Positions 8,044 to 16,696 of a stretch of DNA of 64,000 nucleotides are shown here, piece by piece. Position 1 is the stretch's first letter; every line of letters begins with the position of its first letter. Made by a program: the position numbers and the translations under genes. Source of the DNA: Oscillospiraceae bacterium (GTDB lineage Bacteria; Bacillota; Clostridia; Oscillospirales; Ruminococcaceae); contig CACXEO010000096.1 in assembly GCA_902766785.1 (NCBI GenBank), positions 1-64,000 on the forward strand. The letters are read 5' to 3'. Under the pieces are notes generated by a model. It saw nothing but the letters and a program-made list of their open reading frames with translations. It made no database searches and was not told the origin of the DNA.

Positions 8044-8193
8044 TTACTTCGTCTCTTTGTGAAGCGTGTGTTTGCGGCAGAAGCGGCAGTACTTGTTCAT
8101 TTCAAGTCTGTCAGGATCGTTTTTCTTGTTCTTCATGGTGTTGTAGTTACGCTGTTTGCACTCAGAACAAGCCAATGTAATTTTTACTCTCAT
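8044..8193 (-). CDS. rpmG: Ribosomal protein L33 (zinc type)
   Basis: A 49-residue protein beginning [19 protein letters not shown] and ending [10 protein letters not shown]. Two Cys-x2-Cys pairs (CSEC and CRFC) make it the zinc-binding form. It leads the rpmG-secE-nusG-rplKA transcript, ends 17 bases before secE and has a GGGAGG site ahead of its ATG. Confidence 0.97.
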   Translation of the reverse strand: MRVKITLACSECKQRNYNTMKNKKNDPDRLEMNKYCRFCRKHTLHKETK

Positions 8194-8284
8194 TTCGGCA
8201 CCTCCCGGTAACGGTTTTTGTTAGCCTCCCTCTAAAAAAGTGCGAAAAACCGCAAAAAAATAAACCCTTTTAGAGGTAATAATA

Positions 8285-8313
8285 ATTTTAGCATAGAAAC
8301 GCAAGTTCGTCAA
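8285..8313 (-). promoter_or_regulatory. Proximal sigma-A promoter for rpmG-secE-nusG-rplKA
   Basis: Minus-strand TTGACG (8308-8313), 17-base spacer, TAAAAT (8285-8290). Confidence 0.75.
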
Positions 8314-8504
8314 GGGGTTTCAAAAAATTTCGGCGCAACGCGCCTATTTTTCGGACGGCTCTACGCTTTATCTCAGCGCCGCCCCTATTTAAACCCATCG
8401 GCGGACATGGCAGAGCCTTTCCGGCAACCATAACCGTAAATTCTTTTATTCAGATAACAACCAACATATTTCCGCCCGAAAGTGCTCAGATACTATTTTT
8501 AGCT

Positions 8505-8533
8505 ATCATACCATATATAATATATTGCCGCAA
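8505..8533 (-). promoter_or_regulatory. Distal minus-strand promoter, mirror image of the ddl promoter
   Basis: Minus-strand TTGCGG (8528-8533), 17-base spacer, TATGAT (8505-8510). Its -10 region is the left arm of a perfect 12-bp inverted repeat whose right arm covers the ddl -10 box. Confidence 0.55.
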
Positions 8534-8547
8534 GCGGAAAGTTCCAA

Positions 8548-8576
8548 TTGCGTGCTGCTGTAAAATATGGTATGAT
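8548..8576 (+). promoter_or_regulatory. Sigma-A promoter for the ddl-murI operon
   Basis: TTGCGT (8548-8553), 17-base spacer, TATGAT (8571-8576); the ddl start is 46 bases downstream. The sequence 8565-8576 is the exact reverse complement of 8505-8516. Confidence 0.7.
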
Positions 8577-8622
8577 CTAAGGTAAGTATGCACAGACCAA
8601 ACTGAAACTCGGAGGCTTTTTC

Positions 8623-9699
8623 ATGGCTAAGAAAACAGTTGCCGTTTTATTCGGCGGCGCATCCAGCGAGTACGAGGTTTCGCTCCTCTCCGCTACTTCT
8701 GTTTTGAACAACATTCCATCCGACTGTTATGAGGTTGTTAAAATTGGTATTACAAAGGAAGGCCGCTGGCTCTGGTACGGCGGACCAGTCGAATCAATTG
8801 CGAGTGGTGAATGGATTAACAACCCTGCCAATCTGCCCGCCATTATCAGCCCGGACCCGTTCCACAAAGGAATTCTCAAACTTTGCGGCAATACAGTGGA
8901 ATTAGTCCCGGTAGACTGCATCTTTCCGGTTCTTCACGGCAAAAACGGTGAGGACGGCACTGTTCAGGGGTTATTTGACCTTGCTGGGATTCCCTATGTC
9001 GGCTGCGACCTTATTTCTTCTGCAAACTGCATGGATAAACAGGTTACCCATACCCTGCTCGACGCCGCTGGTATCAAAACAGCAAAGTGGCGGGTTCTCC
9101 ATAAAACGGAACGCGATAGCTTTGAACACTTTGTCTCCGAAATAGAAGAAGCGCTTGGCTATCCTATTTTTGTCAAACCCGCAAATGCCGGGTCATCGGT
9201 CGGAATCAGTAAGGCGCATGACCGCGAAGAACTGCTGGCAGCGGTCGACCTCGCTTTTGAGCACGACAAAAAGGCAATTCTGGAGGAAACCATTACTGGC
9301 GCTGAGATTGAATGCGCGGTTCTTGGAAATGAAAAGCCACAGGCCTCTCTGCCAGGGCAAATTACACCTTGTAGTGAATTTTACGATTATAACGCCAAGT
9401 ATATTTCCGGCACTTCCAAACTGGATATTCCGGCAAAAATCAGCCCGATGGCGGCCGACCTGGTAAAAGCAACCGCAGTCAAGGCCTACCAGACGCTGGG
9501 ATGCAGCGGGCTTTCCCGCGTCGATTTCTTCGTTACGAACGGCGGGGAAGTGATCCTCAATGAAATCAACACCCTTCCCGGCTTTACCAATATCAGCATG
9601 TACCCCAAACTCTGGAATGCGGAAGGGGTTCCCTATGGCGAACTGATTGACCGCCTAATTCGTCTCGCGTTTGAAAGAAAGGAAGAGGCTCGTGGATAA
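8623..9699 (+). CDS. ddl: D-alanine--D-alanine ligase
   Basis: A 358-residue ATP-grasp ligase making the D-Ala-D-Ala dipeptide of peptidoglycan. Signatures: LFGGASSEYEVSL at residues 9-21, FPVLHGKNGEDGTVQG, VKPANAGSSVGISK (ATP binding), SRVDFF and NEINTLPGFT near the C-terminus. The omega-loop reads YDYNAKY, with the Tyr and Lys expected for D-Ala-specific enzymes rather than the Phe seen in VanG-like D-Ala-D-Ser ligases. An EYEVSL variant replaces the more common EHEVSL; this is seen in some clostridial enzymes. GGAGG precedes the ATG. The end overlaps murI by eight bases, so the two peptidoglycan genes are translationally coupled. Confidence 0.94.
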   Translation: MAKKTVAVLFGGASSEYEVSLLSATSVLNNIPSDCYEVVKIGITKEGRWLWYGGPVESIASGEWINNPANLPAIISPDPFHKGILKLCGNTVELVPVDCIFPVLHGKNGEDGTVQGLFDLAGIPYVGCDLISSANCMDKQVTHTLLDAAGIKTAKWRVLHKTERDSFEHFVSEIEEALGYPIFVKPANAGSSVGISKAHDREELLAAVDLAFEHDKKAILEETITGAEIECAVLGNEKPQASLPGQITPCSEFYDYNAKYISGTSKLDIPAKISPMAADLVKATAVKAYQTLGCSGLSRVDFFVTNGGEVILNEINTLPGFTNISMYPKLWNAEGVPYGELIDRLIRLAFERKEEARG

Positions 9700-10507
9700 A
9701 CGCGCTATCGGCGTTTTTGATTCAGGTCTGGGGGGCGTTTCCGTTCTGAAAGAACTGCAGCAGCTCCTGCCGCACGAGGATTTTATCTATTTTGGCGACA
9801 CCGGGCGGGTTCCGTATGGAACACGGAGCCGCCAGACCGTTATCAAATACGCCATGCAGGATATTAAGTTTCTGCTTTCCAAAGACGTTAAAATGATTAT
9901 TGCCGCCTGTGGGACGGTAAGCGCAAACCTGCCGCTTGACTATGTCAAGCCGCTTGGAATTCCTTTCTGCAACATTCTGCTTCCTGCGGTCCAAGCTGCC
10001 TGCAGCGTATCACGAACCGGGCATATCGGCGTGATTGCCACCCCTTCCACCATTAAAAGCGGCGCGTATGGGAAAGCGATCCGCAATATCCGTCCCAGTG
10101 CTGTGGTCGTTGGAAACGCCTGCCCCCTCTTTGTCCCGCTGGTGGAAAACGGTTTTATTGAAAGGGACAATCAGGTAACCCGGCTGGTCGCCGAAAAATA
10201 TCTTATGCCGTTTCAAAATAATGAGGTTGACGTCCTGATTCTCGGCTGTACCCATTACCCGATTATCAGAAGCATTATTGCCGATGTGCTGGTGAATGAC
10301 CTGCCTCTGATCAACCCTGGTATCGAGACTGCAAAGCAGACAAACGCGCTCCTTGTTAAAAACGACCTGCTCAACAGTGACGAACATGCAGGCCGCACCG
10401 ATTTCTATGTCAGCGACAATCCCGAATCGTTCGGGGAAATTGCCTCCTTTTTCTTGGGGGAACAGGTTGCGGCAGACGTACGCCTGGTTGACGTGGACAG
10501 TTTATAG
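9692..10507 (+). CDS. murI: Glutamate racemase
   Basis: A 271-residue cofactor-independent racemase giving D-glutamate for the peptidoglycan stem peptide. It begins with the family's AIGVFDSGLGGVSVLKEL and contains FGDTGRVPYG. The two catalytic cysteines are in AACGTVS and LGCTHYP. The first motif usually reads ACNTAS; the Asn-to-Gly change is present here, while both cysteines remain. The GTG at 9692 is chosen because GGAAGAGG lies just upstream within ddl and the protein then starts six residues before the conserved strand. Confidence 0.92.
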   Translation: MDKRAIGVFDSGLGGVSVLKELQQLLPHEDFIYFGDTGRVPYGTRSRQTVIKYAMQDIKFLLSKDVKMIIAACGTVSANLPLDYVKPLGIPFCNILLPAVQAACSVSRTGHIGVIATPSTIKSGAYGKAIRNIRPSAVVVGNACPLFVPLVENGFIERDNQVTRLVAEKYLMPFQNNEVDVLILGCTHYPIIRSIIADVLVNDLPLINPGIETAKQTNALLVKNDLLNSDEHAGRTDFYVSDNPESFGEIASFFLGEQVAADVRLVDVDSL

Positions 10508-10523
10508 AAAGTGAATAAGTCTG

Positions 10524-10946
10524 ATGAAAAAAGAAGTATACATTCAAATTAAAGGCGTTCAACGAAGTGATCATGAAAACGACGTGACAGAGCTTTTTAC
10601 CCAAGGGCTTTTGTTTGAGAAAAACGGGAAATATTACCTGGTTTACGACGAATCGGAAGCAACCGGCTTTAAAGACTGCCGGACAACATTGAAACTGGAA
10701 GGGTCGGATAAGGTGACGATGCGCCGCACCGGCCCTAACCGGTCCGAGCTGGTCATCGAAAAGGGCGTGCGCCATGTGGGGCTCTATGGAACTGTTGCGG
10801 GCGATCTGCAAATCGGCGTTTTTGCCGAGTCAATTACAAACGGGCTCGGCGAACAGGGCGGAAAGGCCCACTTCAAATATCAGCTGGACGTTAATTCTGT
10901 TTTCCTGAGTGAAAACGAGATTTTTATAGATGTTAAAACCGAGTAG
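10524..10946 (+). CDS. DUF1934 / YwiB-family beta-barrel protein
   Basis: A 140-residue protein of the DUF1934 family. Segments such as VYIQIKGVQ, FEKNGKYYLVYDESEATG and VTMRRTGPNRSELVIEKG match YwiB, a small lipocalin-like beta-barrel of unknown function. In Bacillus subtilis ywiB also lies directly upstream of argS, and that order is kept here with a 24-base gap. The gap after murI is 16 bases, so it is part of the same operon. No catalytic motif is visible. Confidence 0.85.
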   Translation: MKKEVYIQIKGVQRSDHENDVTELFTQGLLFEKNGKYYLVYDESEATGFKDCRTTLKLEGSDKVTMRRTGPNRSELVIEKGVRHVGLYGTVAGDLQIGVFAESITNGLGEQGGKAHFKYQLDVNSVFLSENEIFIDVKTE

Positions 10947-10970
10947 AAAAATACGGAGGGTATAAAGCAT

Positions 10971-12716
10971 ATGAAAGACTTAGTCAAAGCAGCCAACGAT
11001 CAGCTAAACGAGCTGATCTTAAACGCTCTTGGACATGCCGTAGGTGAGGGTGAGCTCCCCGCAGAGCCGATTCCCGCCTTTTCCATTCAAATTCCTGCCG
11101 ACAAGTCGCACGGCGACTTTGCCGCTAACGTCGCCATGGTTTCGGCCCGGGCTTTTAAAATGCCGCCGCGGAAAATTGCTGAAACCATCTGTAAACATCT
11201 TGTGCTGGAGGGCTCCTATTTTGAGCGGGCGGAAATTGCAGGCGCGGGCTTTCTCAATTTCTTCCTTTCCCACCGCTGGTTTGAAGAGACGCTCCTCGCC
11301 GTAGCGGAAGAAGGCGAAGGATACGGCCGTTCCGATTACGGGAAAGGCCAGAAAGTCATGGTCGAGTTCGTCTCTGCAAACCCTACCGGGCCAATGCACA
11401 TTGGCAACGCGCGGGGCGGGGTTATCGGAGACACGCTGGCGGCCGTGCTTGATCACGCGGGCTATGATGTTACCAGGGAATTTTATGTGAACGACGCGGG
11501 AAACCAGATTAACAAATTCGCTATCTCTCTTGACGTGCGTTACCTCCAGCTTTTCAAAGGCGCAGAAGCCGTGCCGCTTCCGGAAGACGCCTACCAGGGC
11601 GCGGATATTATAGAACACGCCAAGGCCTTTGCCGCGATCCACGGCGACAGCTTTGTAGAAAAGCCGGAGGAAGAGCGCCGGAAGGCGCTGGTTGACTACG
11701 CCCTCCCGCTCAATGTCGCCGGGCTGAAGCGGGACCTTTCCCGGTACGGGATTGAGTACGACGTCTGGTTTAGAGAAAGCACCCTGCATGAAAACGGCGC
11801 AGTCAAAGAGTCTATTGATAAACTGACTGAACGCGGCTACACCTATGAAAAAGAAGGGGCTGTTTGGTACAAAAACGCCGAGGTGCTGAAAGAAAAACTG
11901 CTCCGCCAGGGTAAAAGCGAACAGGAAATTGATAAGCTGGAGTTAAAGGACGACGTTTTAATCCGCGCAAACGGTACGCCGACCTATTTTGCGGCGGACA
12001 TTGCCTACCATTATAATAAGTTCGCCGTACGCGGCTTTGATAAGGTTATCAACATCTGGGGGGCCGACCATCACGGACATGTCGCCCGGCTCAAAGGTGC
12101 CATGGACGCCATCGGGCTGGACGGAAACAAGCTTGACATCGTGCTGATGCAGCTTGTCCGGCTGATGCGGGACGGTGAAACAGTCCGGGTCAGCAAGCGG
12201 ACCGGCAAATCCCTCACCCTGACCGACTTGCTGGACGAGGTCCCGGTAGACGCCGCCCGGTTTTTCTTTAATCTCCGCGAGGCAAGCTCCCACTTTGACT
12301 TTGACCTGGGACTCGCCGTAGAGCAGTCCTCACAAAACCCGGTTTACTATGTCCAATATGCCCATGCCCGGATCTGCAGCATCCTTGCAAACCTGGCGGC
12401 GGAGCAGATAAAACCCGAGGCCCCGGTTAAAGAGCGGCTGGCCCTGTTGACCGCCCCGGAGGAAATTGAACTGATCCGCTTTATTGCGGGCTTCCCGAAC
12501 GAAATTGTGGACGCGGCAAGGAATTACGACCCGTCCCGGATGACCCGGTACGCGACTGACCTTGCATCCCTCTTCCACAAATTCTATAACGCCTGCCGCG
12601 TTAAATGCGATGACGCTGATCTGATGCAGGCCCGTCTTTCCCTCTGCCTTGCGGCAAAAACGGTTCTTTCAAACCTGCTTCACCTGCTGCACATCTCCGC
12701 GCCGGTCACCATGTAG
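10971..12716 (+). CDS. argS: Arginyl-tRNA synthetase
   Basis: A 581-residue class I synthetase charging tRNA-Arg. The class I HIGN motif is at about residues 143-146 in ANPTGPMHIGNARGG, the KMSKS-loop equivalent is VSKRTGKSLTLTD, and the N-terminal Add-1 domain and C-terminal DALR anticodon domain (YVQYAHARICSIL onward) are present. Length is normal for bacterial ArgS. GGAGG stands before the ATG. Confidence 0.97.
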   Translation: MKDLVKAANDQLNELILNALGHAVGEGELPAEPIPAFSIQIPADKSHGDFAANVAMVSARAFKMPPRKIAETICKHLVLEGSYFERAEIAGAGFLNFFLSHRWFEETLLAVAEEGEGYGRSDYGKGQKVMVEFVSANPTGPMHIGNARGGVIGDTLAAVLDHAGYDVTREFYVNDAGNQINKFAISLDVRYLQLFKGAEAVPLPEDAYQGADIIEHAKAFAAIHGDSFVEKPEEERRKALVDYALPLNVAGLKRDLSRYGIEYDVWFRESTLHENGAVKESIDKLTERGYTYEKEGAVWYKNAEVLKEKLLRQGKSEQEIDKLELKDDVLIRANGTPTYFAADIAYHYNKFAVRGFDKVINIWGADHHGHVARLKGAMDAIGLDGNKLDIVLMQLVRLMRDGETVRVSKRTGKSLTLTDLLDEVPVDAARFFFNLREASSHFDFDLGLAVEQSSQNPVYYVQYAHARICSILANLAAEQIKPEAPVKERLALLTAPEEIELIRFIAGFPNEIVDAARNYDPSRMTRYATDLASLFHKFYNACRVKCDDADLMQARLSLCLAAKTVLSNLLHLLHISAPVTM

Positions 12717-12798
12717 CCTGCGCAGGAGTTCATTTAATAAGAAAGCTTACAATTACAATGCTGTAACCATCAACACCACTGTTGTTTTGGAGGATATT

Positions 12799-14028
12799 AT
12801 GGATTTCCCTTATGGGCGACCCTGGCTCCTGGACGGAGCTGTTGGAACCAATTTGTTGCGGGAGGGCCTTACGCCCTCCGACTGTCCGGAACAGTTCATT
12901 TTAGACCATCCGGATAAGATTGTTACCCTGCAAAGCGCCTATCTTGGGGCGGGCGCCGATACCCTGTACGCCCCGACTTTCGGCGCCAACAGCGAGCGCC
13001 TCTCCCGCTTTGGCCTGTTTGAACGGGCAGCGGAAATCAGCCGCCGCCTGGTGGAACTAACCAAAGGCATTTCAGGCGGAAAGCCGGTAGGCGGCAACAT
13101 TTCATCGGCCGGAATCAAAATCGGACCGGAAGAAGAACATACTTTCTCCGAACTGATGAAGGTTTACGCGGAACAGGCTGCTTTCCTAAAAACCGCGGGC
13201 GTCGATTATTTTGCAATCGAAACCATGTCGTCCCTGACCGACATCCGGGCTGCCGTTCTGGCCTGCCGGAAACAACAGCTGCCCATTCTCGCCTGTGTGA
13301 CGGTGGACGAAGACGGCCTGACCGCCTCCGGCACCTCCGCCCTCGCCTGCCTGGTTGTTTTGCAGGAGCTTGGGGCAAGCGCATTCGGCCTGAACTGCTC
13401 CCTGTCCCCGGCCCAGATGGCGCCGATTTTTGAAGAGCTCGCTTCATTTGCAAAAATCCCCTTGATTGCCAAACCGGCCGCTTCAATGCCGGCTTTACAG
13501 GATTCTCCCGGCTTTTCCCTTTCTCCTGAAGAATTTGCAGCGGAATTCATCCCGCTGTTTGAGCGCGGCGTCACGATTGCGGGCGGATGCTGCGGCACTA
13601 CGCCGGAGCATCTTGCCGCCCTGCGGAAAGCAATGGATTCTTTCGATTTTAACGCAGTCCGGCCGGCTCACCATTCCCGTGATCTAGTGCTGACCAGCGT
13701 TCACGAAGTTTTTTGCTACGATTTGGACATGCTTGAGTTCTCTCCGACCCTTCACCCCGCCGGCGATATGACCGACGAATTTATGGAGATTGAGGACGAC
13801 AGCTACGACATTATTTCGGTAGAGGTGGAAACCCCGGATGAAGCGGTTTCTTTTGCAGAAAACGACCATATGGCTGAGTTGCCGGTCAGCTTTCTTTCCA
13901 GCGACGAACTGGCGCTGAAAACCGCCCTGCTCCTTTATAGTGGGCGAGCGATGGTTGATTCGCGCAGCGAACTCGACCGCGAGGTGTTGGAAAAAATTGC
14001 ATATAAATACGGCGCTGTTGTTTATTGA
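12799..14028 (+). CDS. Homocysteine S-methyltransferase domain protein (truncated MetH-like)
   Basis: A 409-residue protein. Residues 1 to about 285 are a homocysteine S-methyltransferase barrel: LLDGAVGTNLLREG at the start and the three zinc ligands Cys200 (GLNC) and Cys264-Cys265 (GGCCGTTPEH). Residues 290-365 are an acidic linker. The last 43 residues (367-409), ending IAYKYGAVVY, resemble the middle of the pterin-binding barrel of MetH and then stop. The rest of that barrel and the cobalamin and activation domains are missing, and ychF begins 29 bases later, so no remainder is encoded here. It may supply the homocysteine half of a split methionine synthase. The ATG is preceded by TTTTGGAGGA; upstream sequence overlapping argS is not part of the gene. 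Confidence 0.8.
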   Translation: MDFPYGRPWLLDGAVGTNLLREGLTPSDCPEQFILDHPDKIVTLQSAYLGAGADTLYAPTFGANSERLSRFGLFERAAEISRRLVELTKGISGGKPVGGNISSAGIKIGPEEEHTFSELMKVYAEQAAFLKTAGVDYFAIETMSSLTDIRAAVLACRKQQLPILACVTVDEDGLTASGTSALACLVVLQELGASAFGLNCSLSPAQMAPIFEELASFAKIPLIAKPAASMPALQDSPGFSLSPEEFAAEFIPLFERGVTIAGGCCGTTPEHLAALRKAMDSFDFNAVRPAHHSRDLVLTSVHEVFCYDLDMLEFSPTLHPAGDMTDEFMEIEDDSYDIISVEVETPDEAVSFAENDHMAELPVSFLSSDELALKTALLLYSGRAMVDSRSELDREVLEKIAYKYGAVVY

Positions 14029-14057
14029 CGCGCCGGTAAAGATAGGAGACAACAATT

Positions 14058-15152
14058 ATGAAACTGGGTATGGTGGGGCTGCCGAACGTCGGCAAAAGCA
14101 CCCTCTTCAACGCTTTAACCAACGCGGGCGCGGAATCCGCGAACTATCCGTTCTGCACCATTGAACCGAATGTCGGCGTGGTATCGGTTCCCGACAAGCG
14201 GCTTGACGCCCTTGCAGAAATGTACCACCCTGATAAATTTACCCCGGCCACCTTAGAGTTTGTAGACATTGCCGGCCTGGTAAAAGGCGCTTCCAAAGGA
14301 GAAGGACTTGGAAACAAGTTTTTGTCTAACATCCGGGAGGTCGACGCCATTGTCCATGTCGTCCGGTGTTTTGAAGACCCGGATATTATCCATGTGGACG
14401 GTGAAATCGGCCCCAAGCGTGACATTGAAACCATCAATCTTGAACTGATTTTCTCTGACATTGAAATTTTGGACCGCCGGATTGACAAGACCCGCAAAAT
14501 GGTCAAAGCGGATAAAAAATACCAGGCGGAGCTCGAATTTCTGGAGGATCTCCGCTCCCACCTGGAAGAGGGGAAAAGCGCCCGCTCTTTTGACTATACG
14601 CCGGAGCAGAAGGAGATTGTCAAAACAATCGCTCTCCTTTCCAATATGCCGGTCATCTATGCCGCGAACATGTGTGAGGACGATTTCGTTGGCGGGATTG
14701 AGAATAACGTTTTTTACCAGGAAGTCAAACAAATTGCCGTTGAGGAGCATTCCGCCGTTCTGCCGATCTGCGCGAAGATAGAGGAAGAAATTGCCGACAT
14801 GTCTGCTGAGGATAAGGCGATGTTCCTGGAAGAACTCCACCTCACCCAATCGGGCCTTGACAGAATTATCACCGAAGGATATGCCCTTCTTGGACTCATC
14901 TCCTACCTGACCGCCGGCCAGCCGGAAGTCCGCGCCTGGACCATTACCAAGGGCACCAAAGCCCCTCAGGCGGCCGGCAAAATTCACACCGACTTTGAGC
15001 GCGGCTTTATCCGCGCCGAAGTGGTTTCCTTTGACGACCTAATGGCCTGCGGTTCTATGACAGCCGCCAAAGAAAAAGGCCTTGTCCGGCTTGAGGGCAA
15101 GGATTATGTCATGCAGGACGGGGATATTGTCCTGTTCCGCTTTAACGTATAG
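14058..15152 (+). CDS. ychF: Redox-regulated ATPase YchF (Obg family)
   Basis: A 364-residue P-loop protein of the Obg/YchF family that binds ribosomes and prefers ATP over GTP. Walker A is GLPNVGKSTLFNAL (residues 7-20), switch II DIAGLVKGASKGEGLG is present, the G4 site reads NMCE rather than NKxD (the basis of ATP preference in the family), and a C-terminal TGS domain (IRAEVVSFDD...DGDIVLFRFNV) completes it. AGGAG precedes the ATG. Confidence 0.97.
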   Translation: MKLGMVGLPNVGKSTLFNALTNAGAESANYPFCTIEPNVGVVSVPDKRLDALAEMYHPDKFTPATLEFVDIAGLVKGASKGEGLGNKFLSNIREVDAIVHVVRCFEDPDIIHVDGEIGPKRDIETINLELIFSDIEILDRRIDKTRKMVKADKKYQAELEFLEDLRSHLEEGKSARSFDYTPEQKEIVKTIALLSNMPVIYAANMCEDDFVGGIENNVFYQEVKQIAVEEHSAVLPICAKIEEEIADMSAEDKAMFLEELHLTQSGLDRIITEGYALLGLISYLTAGQPEVRAWTITKGTKAPQAAGKIHTDFERGFIRAEVVSFDDLMACGSMTAAKEKGLVRLEGKDYVMQDGDIVLFRFNV

Positions 15153-15167
15153 GAGGCCTGAACGGAT

Positions 15168-16130
15168 ATGACAGCCGACAGCTGGAGCAAAACCACCCTG
15201 TACACCACAACGCAGGGAATTGAGATCGTCAGCGCGTTTCTAATTGAACAAGGCGTTGGCGGCGTTGAGATTAAAGACGCGCAGGACTTTGAGAATTTCC
15301 TAAACGACACTGAAATCCACTGGGATTATGTGGATGAAGAGCTGATGGCCCTCAAAAGCGGGGAAACCAGCATTACATTTTACCTGCCTGACAATGCGCA
15401 GGGAAAAGAAACCTTTCTCGCCATCCAAATCGGTCTCAAAGCCCTTCCCTCCCTTTGCGAAGGAATTGACCTTGGAAGGCTCAGCCTGGAGAGTGATACC
15501 GTCCATGAAGAGGACTGGGCCACCGTCTGGAAACAATATTACCACCCTACCCCTATTGGAAACAGGCTGCTGATTGTCCCTTCCTGGGAAGATGAAGAGA
15601 CGGACCCTGCCGGACGCATCAAGCTGCTGCTTGACCCGGGTATGGCCTTTGGAACCGGAACCCATTCCAGCACTAAACTTTGCCTGGAATTTTTGCAGGA
15701 TACGGTAAAGCCGGATGACCTCATGCTGGACGTCGGCTGCGGCAGCGGGATCCTTGCCGTCGCTTCCCTGCTGCTCGGCGCACAGAAATCGGTCGGCGTT
15801 GATATCGACGAACTCGCCGCAAAAATTGCGCTGGAAAACGCTGCTCTCAACGGGGTGGAAGAACGGCTGACGACTTATGTAGGTGATCTTACTGACAAGG
15901 TATCCGGTAAATACGACGTCATCTGTGCAAACATTGTGGCAGATGTGATCATTCGGCTCTGCCCGGACGTCCCACAGTTTTTAAAGCCCGGCGGGAGTTT
16001 CATTACCTCCGGCATTATTGACACCCGCAAAGAGGATGTTTTAGCCGCCGTCAGGGAAAACGGATTTAAGGTTGATGAAATAAAAGAAGAAAACGGCTGG
16101 GTTGCGTTAAAGTGTTCCCTTGATAGATAA
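15168..16130 (+). CDS. prmA: Ribosomal protein L11 methyltransferase
   Basis: A 320-residue SAM-dependent methyltransferase. The N-terminal substrate-recognition domain is followed by DPGMAFGTGTHSSTKLCLE and the SAM-binding motif LDVGCGSGILAVAS; NIVADVI is the NxxA-type active segment. It methylates lysines and the N-terminus of L11, encoded by rplK in this same window. It is the last gene before a strong terminator, 15 bases after ychF. Confidence 0.95.
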   Translation: MTADSWSKTTLYTTTQGIEIVSAFLIEQGVGGVEIKDAQDFENFLNDTEIHWDYVDEELMALKSGETSITFYLPDNAQGKETFLAIQIGLKALPSLCEGIDLGRLSLESDTVHEEDWATVWKQYYHPTPIGNRLLIVPSWEDEETDPAGRIKLLLDPGMAFGTGTHSSTKLCLEFLQDTVKPDDLMLDVGCGSGILAVASLLLGAQKSVGVDIDELAAKIALENAALNGVEERLTTYVGDLTDKVSGKYDVICANIVADVIIRLCPDVPQFLKPGGSFITSGIIDTRKEDVLAAVRENGFKVDEIKEENGWVALKCSLDR

Positions 16131-16202
16131 CGAAATGTTATTTGGTATTATTTCTCAATTTATTACTATTTGTATATTCTGATAAGCCGTTTGTTAAAAA
16201 AT

Positions 16203-16243
16203 AAAACCCCTGCTGTGGCATTTTACACCACAGCAGGGGTTTT
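16203..16243. terminator. Strong bidirectional terminator (prmA / small membrane peptide gene)
   Basis: A 16-bp perfect stem (16203-16218 with 16228-16243) with a nine-base loop. A and T runs flank it, so it ends the ddl-prmA transcript and the convergent small gene. Confidence 0.92.
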
Positions 16244-16255
16244 TCATTCATCCGT

Positions 16256-16408
16256 TTAAATGCCGCAATCCTCATAATCGCGCCATTTCTCCTCATGCAA
16301 ACGGTTGCTATGTAGCCTGTACAACAAATATGCCAACGTGGAGACTACAGCAGCTACTCCGAGCAAAAGAGAGATAATGCTTAATTTATTGTTTTTCTCG
16401 CTTTCCAT
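16256..16408 (-). CDS. Small single-pass membrane protein, 50 residues
   Basis: A short gene with an ATG preceded by GGAGGAG at five bases. The product starts MESEKNNKLS, has one hydrophobic helix (about residues 9-30, ISLLLGVAAVVSTLAYLLY) and a charged tail ending EEKWRDYEDCGI. It finishes next to the terminator shared with prmA. No family was recognised. The good ribosome-binding site, the complete frame and the single clear membrane helix argue for a real gene; function unknown. Confidence 0.65.
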   Translation of the reverse strand: MESEKNNKLSIISLLLGVAAVVSTLAYLLYRLHSNRLHEEKWRDYEDCGI

Positions 16409-16696
16409 AACTACTCCTCCATTCGAATCAAGCCTGGTTTGAGGACATCCATTTCTTTTATCTTACCGAAAAATACGGCTTTTGTCAACCAGGAAATGCC
16501 GGATGTTATTGGTATATGCAAACCGAAACAATTTATTCTGCTTAGAAATTACACACTCTTTGGCAAAACCTTGTTTGCAAGGGCACCTGCAAAGAACGAC
16601 GCTCTCATTGTGAGTTGAGGCGTCCCTTTTGGCAACAAGGCGGCAACGATAATAGAATTCTTCAATCCTAAGGTTTTTAAAGCTTTGACAGATGCC

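Larger units (their letters stand above)
8194..8622. other. Divergent control region between rpmG and ddl
   Basis: About 430 bases without a gene. It holds three promoter candidates: one near rpmG (8285-8313, minus) and a mirror-image divergent pair at 8505-8533 (minus) and 8548-8576 (plus). The segment 8320-8480 shows no ORF or obvious RNA gene and would be leader of the longer minus-strand transcript. No tRNA cloverleaf was found. Confidence 0.7.

Noticed and set aside
8623..9699. Possible VanG-type D-Ala-D-Ser ligase
   Set aside because: The omega-loop has the Tyr/Lys pattern (YDYNAKY) of D-Ala-D-Ala enzymes, and no vanXY, vanT or regulator genes are adjacent; murI and argS follow instead.
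9692..10507. Glutamate racemase possibly inactive because AACGTVS differs from ACNTAS
   Set aside because: Both catalytic cysteines and the rest of the active site are kept, so the Asn-to-Gly change alone is not evidence of inactivity.
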